The notes below the pieces were generated by a model that had not been told where the DNA came from, made no database searches, and saw only the letters and a program-made list of their open reading frames with translations. A stretch of DNA of 64,000 nt, from NCBI GenBank assembly GCA_011109175.1, contig RDEW01000005.1, forward strand, positions 1,973,267 through 2,037,266. Reading direction: 5' to 3'. This DNA is from Dicyema japonicum (taxonomy: Eukaryota; Dicyemida; Rhombozoa; Dicyemidae). The translations under genes and the position numbers were made by a program. Shown in pieces: positions 35,270 through 46,194 of the stretch; within the stretch, counting starts at the first letter, position 1; each line of letters starts with the position of its first letter.

Positions 35270-35640
35270 GGAGAAACTTCTAGAAAACCTCCATATATTG
35301 CAATCCATTTGATCATTTCCAACCAGCTTTGTACTCAGATAAATCAAACTGAGTCGTTAGCTCCTTCCAAATGGTTAGATACAAGAGGATTTTCTCTTGT
35401 GAAGTCTTGACTCCATGTACTCAATAACATCAATGAAAGTCTACTTCTTATGTGATGATATGGGATTACAGAAATCTCTTGTCGCAGATTCATATTCTGC
35501 AAACTTTAAGAAATATCTCATCTTCCTCAAAAGACAGTGTAAAATCAATGCCTTTATGGGACCCAAGTAGGGGTTTACTAAGGCAATTGTATTTTCGGAA
35601 ATAATTTTATGTTCGACAATGGAATATTTTTGTGGCAAGG
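35270..35640 (-). CDS. Possible small gene, exon structure unresolved
   Basis: Minus-strand stretches with coding character (KGIDFTLSFEEDEIFLK near 35500-35550; LLYLTIWKELTTQFDLSEYK near 35330-35390) lie in different frames with candidate ~27-nt introns between them. No consistent gene model could be made. No family recognised. Confidence 0.3.
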
Positions 35641-35714
35641 TAAGCTTTCTAAGATTAGAAGGATTTTTCTTAACAGTTGAATTTTTTGTACGTCGCGGAA
35701 ATCTGTATTTTCCT

Positions 35715-35900
35715 ATCGCTTGTGCCGACCAAATCCATCCTCCAATAGTGCATCACAGGCTTCTGAAAAGAGGTGGAGAAGTAGGTTCGGCCTCTTTCAT
35801 TTTCATCACACTCCCTACCTTCGCAGACATCAATTCATTAATCGACGGAAGAGTTTTCATAATGTAATCTTCACAAGAGGATTTGGTCGGGGAGTAATCT
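35715..35900 (+). repeat. Dispersed repeat, copy of 20010-20225
   Basis: Same order of blocks (gtgccgaccaaatccatcc, gaggtggagaagtaggtt) with scattered substitutions. Confidence 0.6.
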
Positions 35901-35949
35901 TCACTAATGGTTTCAACGTTTCTCTCAGATCACTACGACTGAGAAGTGC

Positions 35950-36250
35950 GACTTGATCTTTACAATTTTTCCGAAGCAATCATCATTTGATACAGCAAAA
36001 GATTTTGAAGGTGTTTGTTTAATGAACAACGTAGATTCTCCACAGTTAAAACATTATGTAGACCAAAAGATTTAACATGATTGTCATATTCATCAAAACA
36101 TTTGGTATAAAGTCACATCTGAAGAGTTTATCGCCTCTGGTAGTCTTGAATAATACATCATGTCTTTTTTTGAATCCGTCAAGCCATCCTTTGAGGTTTT
36201 GAAAGTTTCTTTACTCGTATTGGCAGCAAACAAATATTCTTCTGTAACCC
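35950..36250 (-). mobile_element. Tigger/pogo N-terminal remnant
   Basis: The minus strand reads NLKGWLDGFKKRHDVLFKT, the conserved end of the CENP-B-like DNA-binding domain of pogo/Tigger transposases. The surrounding frame has stops. Confidence 0.55.
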
Positions 36251-36679
36251 GTCAGATATTACTTCCTCGCTTTGGAAAACCTCGTGAACATGAATGTCTA
36301 AATTCTCATGGATATCTTTCATGTATTGAAACTTGATGTGTGCCACAATAATGGGTTTTTCATATTTCCATTTAAACTGCACCAAAATCAGGATGTGCTT
36401 CAATCTTGGGGTCTTTCCCAATCCAGTGTCGGAGTGCAATTTCAAAAAAGTTTGACTAATTCACGTTCATGGTTGTTTAGATTAAGACGATTGGAAAAAA
36501 ATAAGTTGGAAATCGCTTTATTTTTCTCATGAAGGTGGGACGTCTAATTTAATTAATTCATCAACCACCGATACACCTAGAAAGAAGTTGAATTAAACAG
36601 TTAGTATGTCCAGGTCCACTTCTGCATAAACACATAAGGAAAGGTATTTTACAAATTATATAAAAGGGGTGCATCAAGA

Positions 36680-37065
36680 TCCTGTTACTGCTTCTATTTT
36701 GGCTACTAAGAGTTTTTACAGCAAGGTAAATACAATGAAACTTTTTTTAGGAATATTTAGTTATAAAGATTGTTCGAATTCGCAATATGACCATGCAATT
36801 TTGGTTGTAGGTTATATGATTTCAACAGGAAAAATGTANTACTAGGAGCTTTTACAGCAAGGTAAATACAATGAAACTTTTTTTAGGAATATTTAGTTAT
36901 AAAGATTGTTCGAATTCGCAATATGACCATGCAATTTTGGTTGTAGGTTATATGATTTCAACAGGAAAAATGTATTGGCTCATAAAAAATGGATGGCAAA
37001 AAAGCTGGGGAATGTCTGGCTACGTGAAATTGGAGTGCGGAATGAATAACTGCGGATTTCTGTGA
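36680..37065 (+). pseudogene. Papain-family cysteine protease, 3' fragment
   Basis: The last part of a C1A (cathepsin-type) protease is clear: YDHAILVVGYM with the catalytic His and YWLIKNGWQKSWGMSGYVK with the catalytic Asn, then CGMNNCGF and TGA. An upstream exon piece (VTASILATKSFYSK) is separated by a 25-nt GT-AG candidate intron whose join is one base off frame. The catalytic Cys half is absent upstream. The region is confused by an assembly overlap (36703-36838 repeated from 36840, N at 36839). It is either a truncated gene copy or a gene broken by the assembly. Confidence 0.6.
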
Positions 37066-37074
37066 CAGAAACAG

Positions 37075-37300
37075 AGTCTTTCCAATGTCATACAAGTCCT
37101 TCAAGAACCAACATAAAAGTTAGAAGACGTCCATTCCTTGAAGTCGTGGAAACCCCTTCAGTGGAGTGGGGGAGAGCAAATGATCCTTTTTCCTACTACC
37201 ACTGGCAATCACATGATACCACTATATAAATAAGGAAAGAGGAGAAACATAAAAAAACAGAAATCTTCAATAAGTAACCACATGGTACAACGTTAATGTT
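37075..37300 (-). repeat. Dispersed repeat family B copy
   Basis: Contains gtggaaaccccttcagtgga and the complement of the block seen at 20650-20745. Confidence 0.55.
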
Positions 37301-37470
37301 GCCATCACATTTAGTTTTCCACACCTGGCCAATGTGTGTAATGTGTATGCAGTCTAGAGTATTTGATCGCATTTGTTTCATTCCTGTAAGGAAAGAAATG
37401 AGATAAATCATTGAAAATAAGATTAAATCCCACTTTATTTAACAAACAATAAAAAAGTTAATATATTTAA

Positions 37471-37975
37471 TCAACAACCTTCCTCGCCTGCCTGTTCGCC
37501 AGCCTCCTCAGACAGGTTCAATTCTGGTTGCTGAAACAACTCCGAGAGCGCCTTGTCCAATTGAACCCTCTGCCCATATGGAATCTCCGGGCTCTGCTTC
37601 CTATACTCCAGTGTCAGGCTCTCTAGGGTCCGCTTTAATACAGTGGACTGTAGATAGGCCTGGAGCTTCCTATCTACCCCCAACTGCTTCAGATAACCCT
37701 TGTGGTACTTTGTTGCAATTCCTTCCCACGTCATTACTATAGGAATAACGAGGACCTTGCAACCAAGCATCTGCCCCATCTCGTTTGCAAGAAAGTCATA
37801 CTTCCTTTTTTTCTCCACCTCAACAGTCTGCAAACGGTCTTGAGACGTGATGCCAACCTCTATGATAAGGACTTGGCCAGACTCATTATCGTGTACCACA
37901 ATGTCCGGTTTATTGGGCTTGACTAGCACCGAGGTACGGATAACATTGTCTACCTTAATTTGGACCTTGGTGAAT
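37471..37975 (-). CDS. Restriction-like endonuclease domain of a Dong/R4-like retrotransposon, intact frame
   Basis: An uninterrupted minus-strand frame (stop at 37471, extending in frame to about 37975) encodes the PD-(D/E)xK nuclease of R2/R4/Dong-type elements. NKPDIVV...VLIIEVGI gives the PD and E residues, followed by KYDFLANEMGQMLGCKVLVI, VMTWEGIATKYHKGYL and a C-terminal helix, then an acidic tail (EEAGEQAGEEGC). It is different from the GDGKRPDG lineage elsewhere in the window; a decayed relative is at 52360-52690. No polymerase domain lies upstream: AAR2 starts at 38055 on the other strand. It may be a 5'-truncated insertion or a retained domain. Confidence 0.7.
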
Positions 37976-38054
37976 CATTGAAAATAAGTAAATTTAATTA
38001 TTTTAAAATGATAATTATCAATAAATATTTAAAAATAATTTTCTTCAAATTCTC

Positions 38055-39212
38055 ATGGATAAGTGTGATTCTTCGAAAATGGAAATATCTCCTCAGAAAG
38101 CCAAAGAAATGTTCGAAAAAGATGGGATTGTTCTATTGCTTGATCCTCCTGTGGGGACGGAAATTGGAATTAACTGTAAGTCATGGCATACCACTGACAA
38201 ATTTATGGGATTCAAAATGATACCTCAAGGAATTCATTTTGTTTACTACAAGTTTGACTAATTATCCCATTTTCTAGCATTTCCAATAAATACCACGAAA
38301 ATTCTACCAGGAAAGGGTTTTTTGTCAACATTACAGGTCGTACAGTCATTATAAAAAGGTGGGACTCAACAGAAGAAAGTTTTGCTTTATTATTTTACTA
38401 TAAAGATTTTCTTGACTATTCTGACCATCAGTTCTTTCAGGATATGCAGAAATATGACTCTAGGCTTGCCTGCTATCCATTCGACCAGTTGAATTGAGTT
38501 TTTTACCGATAGACATCGAAAATGGGTTTCTCTCACAAATTATATCGGCTTGGATATTATAGATCGGATTCAGCCATCTGGAAAAACTATTTTTTCGTCC
38601 CCACAGCTTTTTTGCCCCTCGAGTAACACAGAAGATAGAAAAGATAACATTGTAACGTCGTCTGAATTAGATTCTACTCGAATGAGATACTCAAAAATAT
38701 CCCGAAAGGATTATATGGCTGGTCTTATAGCCAATAATAACTTTTCTTCCGTCACAAACTCCGCTCTCGATCGAACTAACGAATTCCTCTCTATTTGGCC
38801 ATCCGAAGAAGGCTTGAAAGGACAAGAGATTGTCGGCGAATTACAACTGTGTTTTGCTGTTTTCCTTTGTGGGCTCAATTACGCATCATTTGAGCATTGG
38901 AAAGATATGGTTGAACTTTTATGCGGCTGTGAAGATCTGATTGAACATTATGAGAGACTTTTTAGTCAGTTTCTTAGTGCGTTGTATTTTGAGGTGAAGG
39001 AAATTCTCGAGGATTTGTATGTTGACATAATACGGGAAGAAAATTTCATTTATATGAGTATCAGGAGACTGGTCGGTAATATCATGGGTTCAAATTATCC
39101 TGAACTTATCAAGAAAGTGACTGAACTGAAGGTTTTCTGTTCTCACACTTTTTCGTGGGATTTTGATGAGATTGACGATGAAGATTTGCCCATAATTGTT
39201 AATATTGATTGA
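38055..39212 (+). CDS. AAR2: AAR2, U5 snRNP assembly factor
   Basis: Three exons with introns 38252-38277 (26 nt) and 38488-38512 (25 nt), both GT-AG and in frame, give 368 codons (human 384). N-terminal domain: MFEKDGIVLLLDPPVGTEIG, IGINCKSWHTTDKFMGFKMI, PQGIHFVYY. C-terminal helical domain: VGELQLCFAVFLCGLNYASF, EHWKDMVELLCG and LYVDIIREENF, ending before TGA. AAR2 binds the PRP8 RNase H and Jab/MPN domains and holds U5 snRNP in an immature state until BRR2 replaces it. The alternative start Met (38079) would drop only eight residues. Its own spliceosome must cope with ~25-nt introns. Confidence 0.93.
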
Positions 39213-39239
39213 ATTTTTTATATTTATGTTTATTATAAA

Positions 39240-39912
39240 ACAACTTGCTGAGGCCATCTCCATTATTTTATGTCACGTGGCACCAAATGGTGCTATGTGA
39301 ATAATTGGCTGAAAACTTCTCTTCCTTCCATCTGATGACGTAATTGGATCCGTCTTACTAGGAGACGCCTTATTCCTGGCCGGCATTCAAAAAGATCTAG
39401 ACTTCATTCCACCGGTAAACTATTACGTTATTCTGAGTTCTGGAATCAACCTCAGCTTCCCGGACAACGTTCTCTGGATCATTTTTCTTGGTTAAAGATT
39501 CTGCTGAAACGCTTTACGGTGGGATAATGGAAATAATGACATCTCATTCTATTTTTTCAAAATTTTTAAAAACGAAACATTCCTTAATCTGATAAAAATC
39601 AAAGTCGCCAAGAGCATTGAGAGAGTAAATTTAAAAGCTATGGCATTAAATATATTGCTTTATACAAAGCTTTGGTGGCAAAAAATATTTTTGAAAATTG
39701 GATATCTCGTATTAACAAAGAAATGAGGGGAAAAGAAAAATAGCATTACTGATGGATAATACAACTTGTCTACTTGTATCCAATATTCGAACATAGACAC
39801 ATTATGTCGCGCGCACTGTGAATCTACTAAGAGGAACCAATCACGTGTCAATCCATGTCACGAAACGCCATTCGATAGTAGCGCAATAATTATCATATAA
39901 TAATATCTCCGC
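39240..39912. other. No gene recognised
   Basis: Intergenic, with a scrap of repeat family B near 39280-39330. Nothing else supported. Confidence 0.4.
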
Positions 39913-40215
39913 ATAGGCAGGACACACACTTTTATTTAAGTAAAGAACAGTTAATTTTAACTAATCAAGAACCAAGGAATGATCTTTACTTCTTTTTTCT
40001 TTTTTTTGTGTGTGGGTCTTTTCTAGACAATCCAGTTCCGCAGTGAGTATCCACTGATGACGGCGTCACTCGTCAAACCCTTTTGGCATCGTAGATGCGT
40101 GGAACTTTCCACCAGGTGAACAGCAGCGAGAATCGAACCCGTAACATAAGTCACTTTAGCCCGACTACTAACCACTACGCCACCCTGCACCTAACCACTA
40201 TGCCCCTAATTATCA
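39913..40215 (-). repeat. tRNA-derived SINE, best-preserved copy
   Basis: On the minus strand the head carries a near-canonical B box (gggttcgattctcgctgctg) and an A-box-like tagtggttaggtg. The conserved body and a pyrimidine-rich (plus-strand) A-tail equivalent follow. A related second copy begins right after N 40851. Confidence 0.75.
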
Positions 40216-40483
40216 TATACGGAAAGAAATAAATGTTGATTTAATTTATTACATGGCCCACATCGTTTTTTCCGCGGCATACAGTGTGTCTACCGCGCTC
40301 CCGACAATGTTGGACGGGCAAAGTGGGTCGACACAAGTCATCAAGGGATAAGAGTTTACAAATCATTAATTGGATGATGAAATAATTATAATAAAAATCA
40401 TGCATCTCAAATAGATGAAACTATAAAAGTGATCACGACACACAATATCATTTTCAAAAAAGACCTGAGAGAAAATTAATTAA

Positions 40484-40735
40484 TCAAAATACGGATTCAA
40501 ACCCACGACCTTCAGATCCAATTTCATCTGACGTATGGTGACCCAGAAGGACCATTAAGGCAGTTATTGTTAATTAACAACGAAAAAAACAAAATATCAT
40601 GAAAAGAAATTAATTAATCAAAATACGGATTCAAACCCACGACCTTCAGATCCAATTTCATCTGACGTATGGTGACCCAGAAGGCTCATTAAGGCAGTTA
40701 TTGTTAATTAACAACGAAAAAAACAAAATATTATG
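40484..40735. repeat. Tandem duplication of ~123 bp without an N
   Basis: The block from aattaattaatcaaaatacgg to acgaaaaaaacaaaatat is immediately repeated with two or three changes. Confidence 0.75.
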
Positions 40736-40851
40736 AAAATACATATTTATTTATCAAAATAGAAATCTAATAATTTATCTTCATTCCGAGTGTATTAACT
40801 AATCACATCACATAAAGGGAGGAAGGAACCAAGGAATGTCATTTAACTACN

Positions 40852-41110
40852 ATAGGCAGGACACACACTTTTATTTAAGTAAAGAACAATTAATTTTAAC
40901 TAATCAAGAACCAAGGAATGATCTTTACTTTTTTTTCTTTTTTTTGTGTGTGGGTCTTTTCTGGACAATCCAGTTCCTCAGTGAAGCATTAACTGATGAC
41001 GGCGTCACTCGTCATACCCAAAGTATCATAGATGGAACTTTCAGCCAGAATGTACAGTATTGAGATTCGAACCCGGAGACAGCAGTACTTTGCTTGGCAC
41101 TTATGATACT
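40852..41110 (-). repeat. SINE copy following N at 40851
   Basis: Begins with the same ataggcaggacacacactt block as 39913 and carries the SINE body gacggcgtcactcgtcatac. The head at 41060-41110 is divergent. Confidence 0.65.
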
Positions 41111-41589
41111 GCTCCACATGATTTATAGCGGATTTTTTCTAATAATTTCAGCCATCCCTTTTCACGAATGTCTCTTTTCCTTGTGGCTATTAGGAATCCA
41201 TTTTCCTGTAAATTAGTTGTGATTTAACAGTCAGTTTTCGGCATAGTTATGAAAAGCTGATTGCTTATGATCCGTGATATTTTTTGGATTCAAAAATCCT
41301 AAAATATTAATTATCTGAATGTTAATAAAACTATTTGTACTTTCTAAAAGAAATCAAAGTTTAGATCAAAGCATCGTGAAATTTAGCCTTTGCTTTCAAT
41401 CACATTGAGTAACTGAAAACCTATTTAAGAAAAGATTCATCAGTTCATTTGGACGAGAAGAGAAGAGATACTGAACAGAATCGGATTTATAAGACGATTT
41501 GAAGAGAATTGGACTAATGACTTTGTCGCTATGTTCTTTCTGCCTTCAAGAATTTATTAGATGGGGAACTTGAATTAAGTAAGTCTGTT

Positions 41590-42530
41590 ATTTCCAATGA
41601 TAGTTCGTTTTTGACAGTTTCTGAGTTTTCACTAAGGCGAGAGTAGTGCTATCGAGTCCAAACAGGAAGCACTGATCTTGAGTAATCAAGAAATTAATTT
41701 AGCAACATTTTGGGCGGTGGAATAGAAAGCATGTCAATCACTGAGTTTTTTGGCGAAATTAGATGCGGAAAAACCGAGCTCGCCCACACTTTATGTGGTA
41801 GCTGTCCAATCAGTAAATATTAGTGAGTTCCCAAATAAGTCAGTCAATTGGCCGACTAAATGGCTGGAAAGTTATGTACATTGACACAGAAACACATTTT
41901 TGTCAAAATAATCAATTTAAGTCGTCCTGCCATGCTGCACACAATAGCTGCCAGATTTAAGGTCAATTTAGACGAGCAGTTTTTCCCCTTTTTAACGATA
42001 GGCGAGCATCAGATGGAGATTATGAACCACATGGCTGCGAAATTCTACGAGGAGTCTGGAATTTTTAAACTTTTGGTAGAATTATTATCTATGTCATATT
42101 GTAAACTCGATTATGGCTTTATTCCGTGTGGACTACTCTGGGAGAGGAGAACTTGCTGATAGGCAACAGAAATAGGGCAATTCTTATCCCGTTTGCAAAA
42201 GATATCAGATGTTGTTGTGAGTTACATTAGAGTACGACGTTGCTGTGATGATAACAAATCAAATGACCTCAGATTCGGGGCAGGAATAAGGTTTTAATGA
42301 GTGAGATATAACACTAGTTTTTAAGCGGACCCTAAGAAACCAATTGGAGGGCACGTTTTAGCTCATGCAAGCACAACTCGCGTCTCTCTAAGGAAAGGGA
42401 TAGCTGAGAATAGAATAACAAAAATTTTTGATAGGTACGTAATGTGATCTACTATTAGTCTTGAATTTAGAGAAAACGAGGCCACGTTCTCTATTACAGA
42501 CGGTGAAATCTATGACGCTAAGGACTTTAT
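41590..42530 (+). pseudogene. DMC1: DMC1 meiotic recombinase, decayed
   Basis: Homology to DMC1 runs in order. FLTVSEFS...VQTGSTDLD, then [20 protein letters not shown] with the Walker [94 protein letters not shown] and an ENEATFSITDGEIYDAKD-type end. Some tiny introns are still visible (21 and 31 nt). Lesions: an in-frame TAG at 41644-41646 where DMC1 has a sense codon; a one-base deletion after RQQK (AAATAGGG); a TAA in place of the Gln before ADPKK; and an intron near 42077-42108 without an AG acceptor. EHQMEIM and AAKF distinguish it from RAD51. Consistent with a pseudogene unless the base calls are wrong. Confidence 0.8.
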
Positions 42531-42669
42531 TAAGTTTATTAGTTTATCTTTGAACCTGGTTATTAGTTGTTGAAAAGCAAATTCAAAGCCTTTTCTTTCA
42601 GTCCAATTATTTAATATGTCACCTGTCAATCAATCTGTCACCTGTCGTTCAATGAATATTAATTGATTT

Positions 42670-43642
42670 CTAATCAATTAAATTATGCAAGCTTCCTACA
42701 CGCCTCGGAGGAACGGGTCTCAGGTCGGCGCTGGAGATCGCCTATCCAGCATATATGTCATCGCTCTCAAGTGGAAGCCTTTTGGTCCAAGAAATCCTAC
42801 GTATTACAACCGGACTCTTTTGGGAAAAAGTCTTCGACGAAGCTCGTTGCGAATGGTGTGAAACTGGTTTGGATATGCCGAACGATCCTTCGAGGCAACG
42901 TGACTGGGATGATATTTACTCCAAGAATATCTTCGACGTGCTAAAGTCTGAGGCCAACCAGCATCGTCTTGCATGCCTGGTGTCCGCCGCCAACCATGGG
43001 AGCGGAGCGTGGCTGGATGCACTCCCGTGTTCCTCCCTGGGGACCCTATTGGACGATGACTGTATTCGGATTGGAATCGCACAACGCCTGGGAGCTGATG
43101 TCTGCGTCGAACACCAATGTCGCTGTGGAGGGATCGTCGATGCCAAAGGGCTGCACCCGCTCTCGTGCAAAAGGAGCGCGGGCAGATCACCCCGCCATGC
43201 TGCTATGAACAACATTGTCTTGCGAGCTCTTGAAGCGGCAGGCTTCCCGGCAGTACTGGAACCTGTGGGATTGGACCGCGGAGATGGGAAAAGACCGGAT
43301 GGGCTAACTATCTTTCCGTTCACTGAGGGAAAATCGCTCGTATGGGACTGCACTGTTGTGGATTCTTTCTCGAACTCGATGATTCTCAGCTCGGCGTAGT
43401 CTGCTGGATCGGCAGCCGATCTGGCCGAGAAAATCAAGATTAAAAAATATGGCGAAATTGGAGACCGTTACCGTTTTGTACCGGTAGCAATCGAGACGTC
43501 TGGTGCGGCTGGAAGTATTACAGCTTCTTTCCTAAAGGAAATCGGGGGAAAATTGGCCCATCGCAAGAAAGACGTGCGGGAAGCGGTCTGGCTATGGAAA
43601 GAATTGGTATCGCAGTTGTTCGCGGAAACGCTTACTCCGTGA
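42670..43642 (+). mobile_element. R2/R4-like retrotransposon, nearly intact endonuclease half
   Basis: A long frame (42755-43399) has one in-frame TAG and then continues open to TGA 43640-43642. Features in order: a W-rich linker, the CCHC finger (CRCGGIVDAKGLHPLSC), DRGDGKRPDGLTIFPF then LVWDCTVVD, which together give the R-P-D...D residues of a restriction-like endonuclease, and the terminal block FVPVAIETSGAAGSITASF. The CCHC-then-PD-(D/E) order is typical of retrotransposons that nick specific targets with a C-terminal nuclease. The reverse transcriptase part is missing upstream. GC content is higher than in the surroundings, as expected of a recent insertion. Confidence 0.85.
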
Positions 43643-43909
43643 TGTCAGCAGCCGCTCTTCCTCATAGTTAATAAATAATATTTTATTGTTAATAAATTTA
43701 AAAAAAATAAAATAATTTATTTATTTTTTTTATTTTTTTAAACAATTTTTATTTTATTTTTTTAAACAATCGAATAATTTATTTTTTAAGTCTATCGTAT
43801 TTTGATTGATGAACGTTCTATTTTTGTTCATTCACGTAAAATAGGCTAAATTTAAATTTGGTAAAAAAATCAGATCAAAATGATCTGCATCAAAGTTTTC
43901 TAGCATAAT

Positions 43910-45316
43910 TTATACAATAATTACCTGAAACATCTGAAATATGTTCCACGTCAATAGGAAAAAGATCATCCGAACCCTAACTTTCTTTGAAATTAAAAAT
44001 AATAATAAATTTTTATACTCACGAATGACTGTGTTTATTCCAGAAACTCTTCTCAGTTTTATAAATGGAGTTTCATTTGTGGAGGAACGAAGCACTTTTA
44101 CGGATAACACCACGATTCTATTTCTATGGATAGACTTCGCCAAGGTTCGCATTGCAGACTCGTTATCCATGCAAACAACTAATCTGTGCTTTTCAAATTT
44201 TTCGTCTTTGATAAATGATTCGAATAAGATTTTCGATAGTTCCACCAACCTTCCACATTTTTTCTCCCAACCATAAGGGAATTGGCATATGAGGATTATC
44301 CCTTTAGCAAACTTTAGAGCAAAATTACGCGTTTTCTCAAATGTCTTGAGAATTGAGTCTCTTTTTTGAGTCGTACCATCCTTCTATACCGTATGACATT
44401 GCAGGAAATAGTTGAAGACATGAAGAAAGGTCTCCGACTCGAGCTTTAGTTTTCTGACACAAAACAGAACGTTCGTAGCTTTTTTCTTTCGTATTTTAGC
44501 ATGTTCCAGAAAATTAGCAACCTTGGAGCCAAGGTATTTCATAGTTTTCTTCCGAGGTATTTCTTGTAACGATTTCTTTAGGCTAGCCATCCTCCTGCTA
44601 CCATTTATCCTCACCAGACCAGACTTCTCATGTGCAACTGAAAGAAAGATTTCATTACACCACTCATCGATCTGGTTCATGTATATCTTCAACCGTTTCT
44701 CAGATACCAAAGGATTTGAAAAGACATCATAAATTATGACGTCATCAGCGTATATCAAGATTTTTGTAAGTTGGTTTTCTGGCAAGGCAATTCACACATT
44801 ACAATGTTGAATAATAGAGGACTGAGCACTGAACCCTGAAAGACACCTCTTCTGAGCCAGATTTCACGAGACTCATAATTACAAAAATAACAATTGACCG
44901 TCTATCCGAGAGCAAACTTCGTATCCAAAAATAAAGTTTTTTTTTCAACACCACATTTCGCAAGACAAATAAAAAGTCCAAGATGCCACACAGTGTCGAA
45001 AGCTTTGGATATATCAAGGCAGACTGCGGTCAAACATCCTTTAGTTTCCAAAGCCTTCACAATTGACGTTAACACTGTACAACCAATCTCCACATGAGCA
45101 ATTTTTTTGTAAACCCCACTGATGCTCTATTAATAGATCATTACGTTCTATGTGTTCAGAGACTCTGTTAAATATCATTCTTTCCACAATTCTTGAGATT
45201 GTTGTTATAAGGCTTATGGGTCTATAACTGGTTGTTAAGTACCCAGGTTTCTCAGATTTACGTATCAGCCTGACCTCCGTCAATTTCCAACGCGAAGGTA
45301 TACGACCCAACTCCAT
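43910..45316 (-). mobile_element. LINE with reverse transcriptase and RNase H, broken
   Basis: Minus-strand pieces in order: IPSRWKLTEVRLIRK and YRPISLITTISRIVERMI (45041-45316), LTAVCLDISKAFDTVWH (44902-45093), ILIYADDVIIYD with the YADD box (44384-44785), and an RNase H-like segment RLVVCMDNESAMRTLAKSI (43910-44248). Separate frames mean several frameshifts. RT followed by RNase H is typical of I/jockey-related LINEs. The N overlap at 45353 duplicates part of the 5' side. Confidence 0.85.
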
Positions 45317-45540
45317 ACTGCAAGTATAAAGACATCAAAGAAATTCATATAGNGTTAAATATCATTCTTTCCATAATTCTTGAGATTATTGTTATAAGGC
45401 TTATGGGTCTATAACTGGTTGTTAAGTACCAAGGTTTCTCAGATTTACGTATCAGCCTGACCTCCGTCAATTTCCAATGCGAAGGTATACGACCCAACTC
45501 CATACTGCAAGTATAAAGACATCAAAGAAATTCATATAGT
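45167..45540. repeat. Assembly overlap around N at 45353
   Basis: About 186 bp repeated across the N, inside the LINE polymerase. Confidence 0.85.
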
Positions 45541-45984
45541 GTCTGAGATGCTTCCTTGAATAAACGCATAACGATCTAGTCCTTTCCAGGAGTATTGTCT
45601 TCAGTGCATTTTACCGCATTTTCAACTCCTGCATTTTCTGTGACGTAGTGGTAAAGAACTATGCTGTGTGAATCAAGTGTCTGCAGTATATATAAGCAGG
45701 AACTGCGTTCTCGAGCAATTTTTCAATAAAAATGAAAGATACAAATTCAAGCAAGAGAGAATATGTTATTCCTGTTAACTGAAAAGACTGGATGGACTTG
45801 TGCAACATTGAAGATCTCCGCGTTTGTGACCGTGAGAGTTGGCTACATTTATATATAACAGCCCTGCCGCCAAGGAGTAGTAATGTTTCCACTAATAAAC
45901 CCCAGCTTAGGCAGAACTCCGACCTTATTTAAAAAGTAAGAACAGTAATGCTAATTAATCCAAGGCATAGAAAATGTCATTGAC

Positions 45985-46075
45985 TTTTCGTTTGCGTGTG
46001 AGTCCCAGAAGACAATCTAGTTCCGCAGGGATGAAACACGGGGTCACTCGTCAACCCGCAGTAGTTGTTAATTAT
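45985..46075 (-). repeat. SINE body fragment
   Basis: Carries tagttccgcagggatgaaac and ggggtcactcgtcaaccc, as in the other SINE copies. Confidence 0.5.
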
Positions 46076-46194
46076 TGACTAATTTCTGTATTCTGGGTTA
46101 ATAAATTAATCGATGTCCACTTATGAACTTGTTGGAACCACATATAAACCTGTAAGAAATGAATCTTATAGCTATTTATGAACATCATGGATAA

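Noticed and set aside
41644-42322. Stop-codon reassignment suggested by TAG and TAA inside DMC1
   Set aside because: RPS4, SDHC, TTC19, gene A and the Rab-effector gene all end at TAA, and DMC1 also has a base deletion. Pseudogene decay explains it better than a changed code.
42804-43437. Long minus-strand open frames (128 and 173 codons)
   Set aside because: They lie antisense to the clear CCHC/endonuclease frame and have no motifs of their own.
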